In this document: piece by piece, positions 44,742-48,902 of the stretch
How positions within the stretch are numbered: the first letter of the stretch is position 1
Layout: each line of letters starts with the position of its first letter
NCBI GenBank assembly: GCA_012267435.1
Contig: JAAXGM010000009.1
Location: 1 to 48,902 of the forward strand
DNA: 48,902 bases
Direction: 5' to 3'
DNA from: Gemmatimonadota bacterium
Lineage (GTDB): Bacteria > Gemmatimonadota > Gemmatimonadetes > Longimicrobiales > Gaopeijiaceae
Position numbers and translations under genes: made by a program
Notes under the pieces: generated by a model
The model's input: only the letters and a program-made list of their open reading frames with translations
What the model was told of the DNA's origin: nothing
Database searches by the model: none

Positions 44742-45773
44742 GTGACATCGTTCTGGAAGCCCCTCGTCGGGCTTTCCGTCAGCGTCCCGCTGCTTTGGTG
44801 GGTATTCCGCGGCGAGGATCTGGGCGCCATCGCCGCGGAGGTGGCGGCCGCCCATCCGTGGTGGCTGCTCGCGTCGGTGCTCATCGCGACCGCCGGCTAC
44901 CTGCTGCGCGCCATGAGATGGAGGGTGCTGCTCACCCCGCTCCGATCCCGGACCGGCCTGCGGGCCCGCTTTGCCGCCACCGCCATCGGCTTCATGGTCA
45001 ACAACCTGCTTCCCGCCCGGGCCGGCGAGTTTGCCCGCGCCTGGTCGCTCGCGCGCATGGAGAAGATGAGGACCTCCGCGTGCCTGTCCTCCCTGGCCGT
45101 CGAGCGCCTCTTCGATGGCATGACGGTTGTCGCGCTGCTCGTGGTTTCGCTGTCGCTGCCGGGGTTCCGTGCCGACTCCGAACTCGCAGGCGAAATCGTG
45201 GGCGGAGCGGTCGCCGGGTTCCTGGCCGTGCTCGTAATCGTCATCCTGGTCGTGGTGCTGGTACTTGCGCGGCCGGATGTGGTGCGGGCCGCCGCGCGTC
45301 CGCTGGCCTCCCGGATGCCGGGCACCGCTGGGAATGGGGCACTTTCCATTCTGGACGGGCTCATCGAGGGACTGGATGCGCTTCGAAGTCCAATGCTGGT
45401 GGCGCGCGCGGCGGCATGGAGCCTGGTCTTCTGGCTCTGGCATTCGGCGTCCTTCTGGCTCGGTTTCCGCGCGTTCGGCATCGATGCGGGATATGCGGAA
45501 GCACTCTTCCTGAACGGGATCACCGCGCTGGCGGTTGCGCTGCCCTCGGCGCCGGGGTTCTTCGGCACGTTCGAGGCCGGAGTGCGGGTCGCGCTCGTCG
45601 AGGTCCTCGGCTTTGGTGAGAACCCGGCGCTGGCGTTCGCCGCCGGGTACCACGTCACGACCTTCATCCCCGTGACTGCCATCGGGCTCTGGTACTTCTG
45701 GCGCATGGGGTTTTCGCTCCGGGAGATCGGGCCCGCGCGGAAGGGTGGTGAAGCGGAGAGCCCGGCGCGGTGA
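44742..45773 (+). CDS. Flippase-like / UPF0104 TM protein (second paralogue type in the window)
   Basis: RAMRWRVLLTP, GFMVNNLLPARAGEFARAWSLA, LAVERLFDGMTVVALL, LPSAPGFFGTFEAGV. Confidence 0.85.
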   Translation: MTSFWKPLVGLSVSVPLLWWVFRGEDLGAIAAEVAAAHPWWLLASVLIATAGYLLRAMRWRVLLTPLRSRTGLRARFAATAIGFMVNNLLPARAGEFARAWSLARMEKMRTSACLSSLAVERLFDGMTVVALLVVSLSLPGFRADSELAGEIVGGAVAGFLAVLVIVILVVVLVLARPDVVRAAARPLASRMPGTAGNGALSILDGLIEGLDALRSPMLVARAAAWSLVFWLWHSASFWLGFRAFGIDAGYAEALFLNGITALAVALPSAPGFFGTFEAGVRVALVEVLGFGENPALAFAAGYHVTTFIPVTAIGLWYFWRMGFSLREIGPARKGGEAESPAR

Positions 45774-46672
45774 AGCGCGCGGTCGTGGTCGAGGCTCCGG
45801 CCAAGGTCAACCTCGTGCTGCGCGTGGGCGCGCGGCGCGCCGACGGATATCACAACGTGGACACTCTCTTCGCGGCGGTCGGGTTGTGCGACCGCCTGCG
45901 GGTGGAGCGCGCGTCGGCCGGGATTGCCGTGGAGGTCGCCGGCACCGACCTGGGCGACCCGCGCGACAACCTGGTGTACCGCGCGGCGCGGGCGTACCTG
46001 GAGGCGCGTGGCGAGCCGGGCGGGGTGGCCATCCGGCTGGAGAAGCGCATTCCGGTCGGTGGCGGGCTGGGGGGTGGCTCCTCGGACGCGGCGGCGACGC
46101 TGCGCTGCCTGGACGAGCTGTTCGAACCTCCCGCGGGCGTCGCCGCACTCACCGGGATGGCGCGCGGCTTGGGTGCCGACGTCCCCTTCTTTCTGTCGCC
46201 GTCGCCGCTCGCACTGGGTGGCGGCCGCGGCGACCACCTCACGCCGCTGCCCCCGCTACCACCCCGGCCCGTGCTTCTGGTGGGGTCGCCGGAGGGAGTG
46301 GGGACGACCTGGGCGTACAACCTGCTCGCCCGGGGGAGGGGTGGGGGGTTGGAGGAGCCGTCCGCCGGAAAGCCGGTTCCCCTCACGACGGCCCGCTGCC
46401 GGGATTGGGCGACCGTGGCCGGAATGGCCCAAAACGACTTCCAGACGCCCATCTTCGCCGTCCGCCCCGACCTCCGCGAAGCGATGCTGTCGCTACGGGA
46501 CACTTCGCCCCTGATGGCGCTCATGTCGGGCAGCGGCAGCACCATCTTCGCGGCCTACCGGGACGAGGAATCGGCGATGCGGGCGCGGCGCCGAATCCAA
46601 CCGATTCACGGCGACGCACACGTCCATCTGACGAGCACTCTTTCGAGCTTTCCCGCCTTTCGGCCGGTGTAG
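45770..46672 (+). CDS. ispE: 4-diphosphocytidyl-2-C-methyl-D-erythritol kinase
   Basis: EAPAKVNLVLRVGARRADGYHNVDTLF, IPVGGGLGGGSSDAAATLR, MSGSGSTIFA; GTGA overlap with previous gene. Confidence 0.96.
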   Translation: MKRAVVVEAPAKVNLVLRVGARRADGYHNVDTLFAAVGLCDRLRVERASAGIAVEVAGTDLGDPRDNLVYRAARAYLEARGEPGGVAIRLEKRIPVGGGLGGGSSDAAATLRCLDELFEPPAGVAALTGMARGLGADVPFFLSPSPLALGGGRGDHLTPLPPLPPRPVLLVGSPEGVGTTWAYNLLARGRGGGLEEPSAGKPVPLTTARCRDWATVAGMAQNDFQTPIFAVRPDLREAMLSLRDTSPLMALMSGSGSTIFAAYRDEESAMRARRRIQPIHGDAHVHLTSTLSSFPAFRPV

Positions 46673-46756
46673 GGTGTACCGTGCGATGCCGCAATCGCTC
46701 TGCGGACCAATGCCGGCGCCAAGCCGCTCCGGTCGTGCCGCCGCGCCGTCTCGCTC

Positions 46757-46785
46757 TTGAGACCGCACCGGAGCACGAGTAGGAT
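46757..46785 (+). promoter_or_regulatory. Candidate sigma70-type promoter of tRNA-Gln
   Basis: TTGAGA - N17 - TAGGAT, about 19 nt upstream of the tRNA 5' end. Confidence 0.6.
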
Positions 46786-46803
46786 TCCGAGAGCCATCGT
46801 GAG

Positions 46804-46874
46804 TGGCCCGTCGTCTAATGGCAGGACACCGGTCTTTGGAACCGGCGGTGGTGGTTCGAATCCACCCGGGCCAA
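46804..46874 (+). tRNA. tRNA-Gln (anticodon TTG)
   Basis: 7-bp acceptor TGGCCCG/CGGGCCA, anticodon arm CCGGT-CTTTGGA-ACCGG, T arm GGTGG-TTCGAAT-CCACC; 3' CCA not encoded. Confidence 0.95.
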
Positions 46875-46903
46875 TTCGCCCTCGCCGTGAAGGAGGAGCC
46901 CTC

Positions 46904-48730
46904 ATCGCGAATCCGGTTCTCGCTCCCGCCACGCTCGCGCTGGCGATGACCCTGGGAGCGTGGTCCGCCGGTGCGGCCGCGATTCCTCCCTGGGAGGATC
47001 GCAACCTGTCGGCGGATCCGTCTCCGCGGGAGGTGCCGGCGCGACCCGACTCCTCCGCGATCCACGACCGGGCCCGCGAGGCGCAGCGGCGCTTCGAGCG
47101 GTTGCGCGTGCGACACCTGCCCCTGTCCGTGGAGCCCGGTTCCTCCCCGTGCGACGAACTCGTCGGCCGCATGTGCTACTGGCACGGAGACAATCACCAC
47201 GAACCCGATCCGGAGGCCGCGGAGATCACCGTGGCGCGCGAGGAGCTGCTCGACACCCTGGCGCGCGCCGCGCGGCTGCTGCCCGGTGACGGCTGGATCG
47301 CGGGCCAGCGCGTCTTCTACCTGGTGGAGGCGGGCCGCGCGCGCGAAGCGCTCGAGGTGGCCCGGGCCTGCGCCGCGCCGGAGTCCGGCTTGTGCGAGAT
47401 GCTGCGCGGTCTCGCGCTCCATCGCCTGGAGCGCTTCGAGGACGCGGAGCGTACCTACCGCCTGGCCCTGGAAGCGATGGATTCGCGCGAGGCCGAGGAG
47501 TGGCTTTCGCTGGCCCTGCTGCTGGAGAGGACGGATGAATCCGGCTTGGACCAGCTTGATCCGGAAGCGCGCGAGGCGACGCGCCGCAGGCTTTGGGCGC
47601 TCGCCGATCCCTACTACCTGGTGCGCGGCAACGACCGCTGGACCGAACACATGAGCCGGCACGCCGTGGGTCGCATTCAACGGCGCGCGCACAATCCCCA
47701 CGGGCTGTCGTGGACGTCCGGGCTGGATGAACTCGCCATTCGCTACGGGCAGGAAACCAGCTGGACCCGATACGTACCCACCAGCGGATCGAGCATGCGT
47801 CCGCGGGTGACCGGGCGCCATCCTCCCCACTCCGAGCGGTACATGCCCCCGGACGGCGTGCTGACCGGCGTTGCCAGCCTGCCCCCGGGCATGGTCTGGG
47901 GTGACCCGGTTGAACGGCCTCGCAGCGCGTACGCGCCGTCCTACGCCCCCGAACTGGGAACGATGCACACCGTGCTCGCCCGTTTCCGGCGCGGCGACTC
48001 GCTGCTGGTTGTGGCGCCGTTCCGATTCGAACCGCGGGACACGTCCAGAGCAGCGCCCAGCCCGGGCGGCTCCGAAGGAGGGAATGAGCATCGGCGCGAT
48101 GTTCAGGCGGGACTGTTCCTGGTGCCCTGGGCGGAGACGGCCGGGCAGATGCGCCCGCCGACGCGGCGCGTGCTGTCGGAAAGCGGCACGCTGTCGCTCA
48201 CGGTGCCCCTCGGCAGCTACGTGTACAGCGTGGAAGCCCTCGACCGCAGGGCCGGCCAGGGAGCGCGTTTTCGGGGAGACCTCGCCTTGGCTCCGCATCC
48301 GGATGACATCCCCGATCTCTCCGACTTCCTGATCATCGAAGCCCCGGATCGGATGCCCGAGTCGGTCGATGACGTGTTGGACCATGCGCTGCCATCCCTG
48401 GCGCTCGGCGGGCTGCGGGAGCTGGCGGTCGCGTGGGAGGCCTACGGGCTCGGGACGGGTGAAGCCCGGATCGCCTATCGCCTCCGAGTCGAACCGCTCG
48501 ACCGGTCGTTCCTCCGCCGGCTGGGAGAATTCCTGAGGCTGCTCGGGAAAGGGGATCCCCTGACGCTGGAGTGGAGCGAGCCGAGCCCGGAGCGACCGGG
48601 TGCGCACTTCCGCTCCGTCGATCTCGATTTCAGAAACCTGGAACCCGGGATCTACGAGCTTCGGCTGGAGCTCAGCGTCGACGACTGGGCTCCCGTGATA
48701 CGACGCCGGCGCGTGCAGATCGTCGGGTAG
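46904..48730 (+). CDS. Secreted/exported TPR-like protein with GWxTD-like region; start uncertain (ATC 46904 or ATG 46946)
   Basis: Helical repeat region EAGRAREALEVARACAAPESGLCEMLRGLALHRLERFEDAERTYRLALEA, then LWALADPYYLVRGNDRWTEHMSRHA...W...LDELAIRYG. Confidence 0.65.
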   Translation: MANPVLAPATLALAMTLGAWSAGAAAIPPWEDRNLSADPSPREVPARPDSSAIHDRAREAQRRFERLRVRHLPLSVEPGSSPCDELVGRMCYWHGDNHHEPDPEAAEITVAREELLDTLARAARLLPGDGWIAGQRVFYLVEAGRAREALEVARACAAPESGLCEMLRGLALHRLERFEDAERTYRLALEAMDSREAEEWLSLALLLERTDESGLDQLDPEAREATRRRLWALADPYYLVRGNDRWTEHMSRHAVGRIQRRAHNPHGLSWTSGLDELAIRYGQETSWTRYVPTSGSSMRPRVTGRHPPHSERYMPPDGVLTGVASLPPGMVWGDPVERPRSAYAPSYAPELGTMHTVLARFRRGDSLLVVAPFRFEPRDTSRAAPSPGGSEGGNEHRRDVQAGLFLVPWAETAGQMRPPTRRVLSESGTLSLTVPLGSYVYSVEALDRRAGQGARFRGDLALAPHPDDIPDLSDFLIIEAPDRMPESVDDVLDHALPSLALGGLRELAVAWEAYGLGTGEARIAYRLRVEPLDRSFLRRLGEFLRLLGKGDPLTLEWSEPSPERPGAHFRSVDLDFRNLEPGIYELRLELSVDDWAPVIRRRRVQIVG

Positions 48731-48762
48731 CGCGGGCGTGTTGGCGTTGAGCAAGGCGCGCG

Positions 48763-48791
48763 TTGACGCTCCTCTCCGGCGTGTCTACACT
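48763..48791 (+). promoter_or_regulatory. Sigma70-type promoter upstream of the last partial gene
   Basis: TTGACG - N17 - TACACT, good consensus match and optimal spacing. Confidence 0.7.
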
Positions 48792-48849
48792 TAACGGCTA
48801 TCGTCACGTCGAACGCCTCCTCTGAACGCCAGCCTACGGTGACGCCCCC

Positions 48850-48902
48850 ATGGACGATCAATACCGTCGCGGTCCGCTATTGCTCCTGGCTGGCCGGGCC
48901 AA
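48850..48902 (+). CDS. prs: Start of a gene truncated by the window end; probable ribose-phosphate pyrophosphokinase
   Basis: MDDQYRRGPLLLLAGRA... resembles Prs N-terminus (LLLAGRANPELA-type) and the ispE/prs neighbourhood; only 17 codons visible. Confidence 0.45.
   Translation, partial: MDDQYRRGPLLLLAGRA

Noticed and set aside
46757-46874. N-terminal part of the 657-aa ORF (MRPHRSTSRIPRAIVSGPSSNGRTPVFGTGGGGSNPPG)
   Set aside because: This segment is the tRNA-Gln gene and its promoter, not protein coding.

Overview
This 48.9 kb, high-GC, gene-dense window looks like a chromosomal segment of a Gemmatimonadota-like bacterium; the taxon is inferred from gene content and style, not proven. Most of it is housekeeping: glycosyltransferase/YfhO membrane genes, NifU-like and Mrp Fe-S proteins, an ECF sigma / double zf-HC2 / bactofilin-like / toastrack envelope cluster, menG/ubiE, an M16 peptidase pair, mutM, purD, M48 peptidase, a Cys/Met PLP enzyme, phosphohexomutase, glmS, dtd, maf, glpK, a cytochrome c maturation operon (ccmE-ccmF-ccmI-like-ccmA-ccmB-ccmC-ccmD-like), TIGR04282/TIGR04283-type glycosyltransferases with DUF547, recA, alaS, cca, rarA, hflX, pdxJ, a flippase-like gene, ispE, tRNA-Gln(TTG), a TPR/GWxTD-like protein and the probable start of prs. 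No CRISPR array, phage, transposase or rRNA was seen. The most unusual signals are: (1) a ~64-bp dispersed repeat in three copies, each just upstream of and co-oriented with a gene, with the same reading frame open into that gene; in one copy it appears to be translated as the N-terminus of a secreted protein. (2) Several genes whose only sensible start is a near-cognate codon (CTG for mutM, where the catalytic Pro fixes the N-terminus; CTG for a flippase-like gene; possibly ATA for hflX and ATC for a TPR gene). (3) A Ccm system with a CxxxY (not HxxxY) CcmE and no ccmG/ccmH in the cluster. (4) A 10-bp inverted pair CCCGAACAGA/TCTGTTCGGG upstream of recA, a candidate SOS operator. No clearly new multi-gene system is demonstrated; the repeat family and the start-codon pattern are the best leads.
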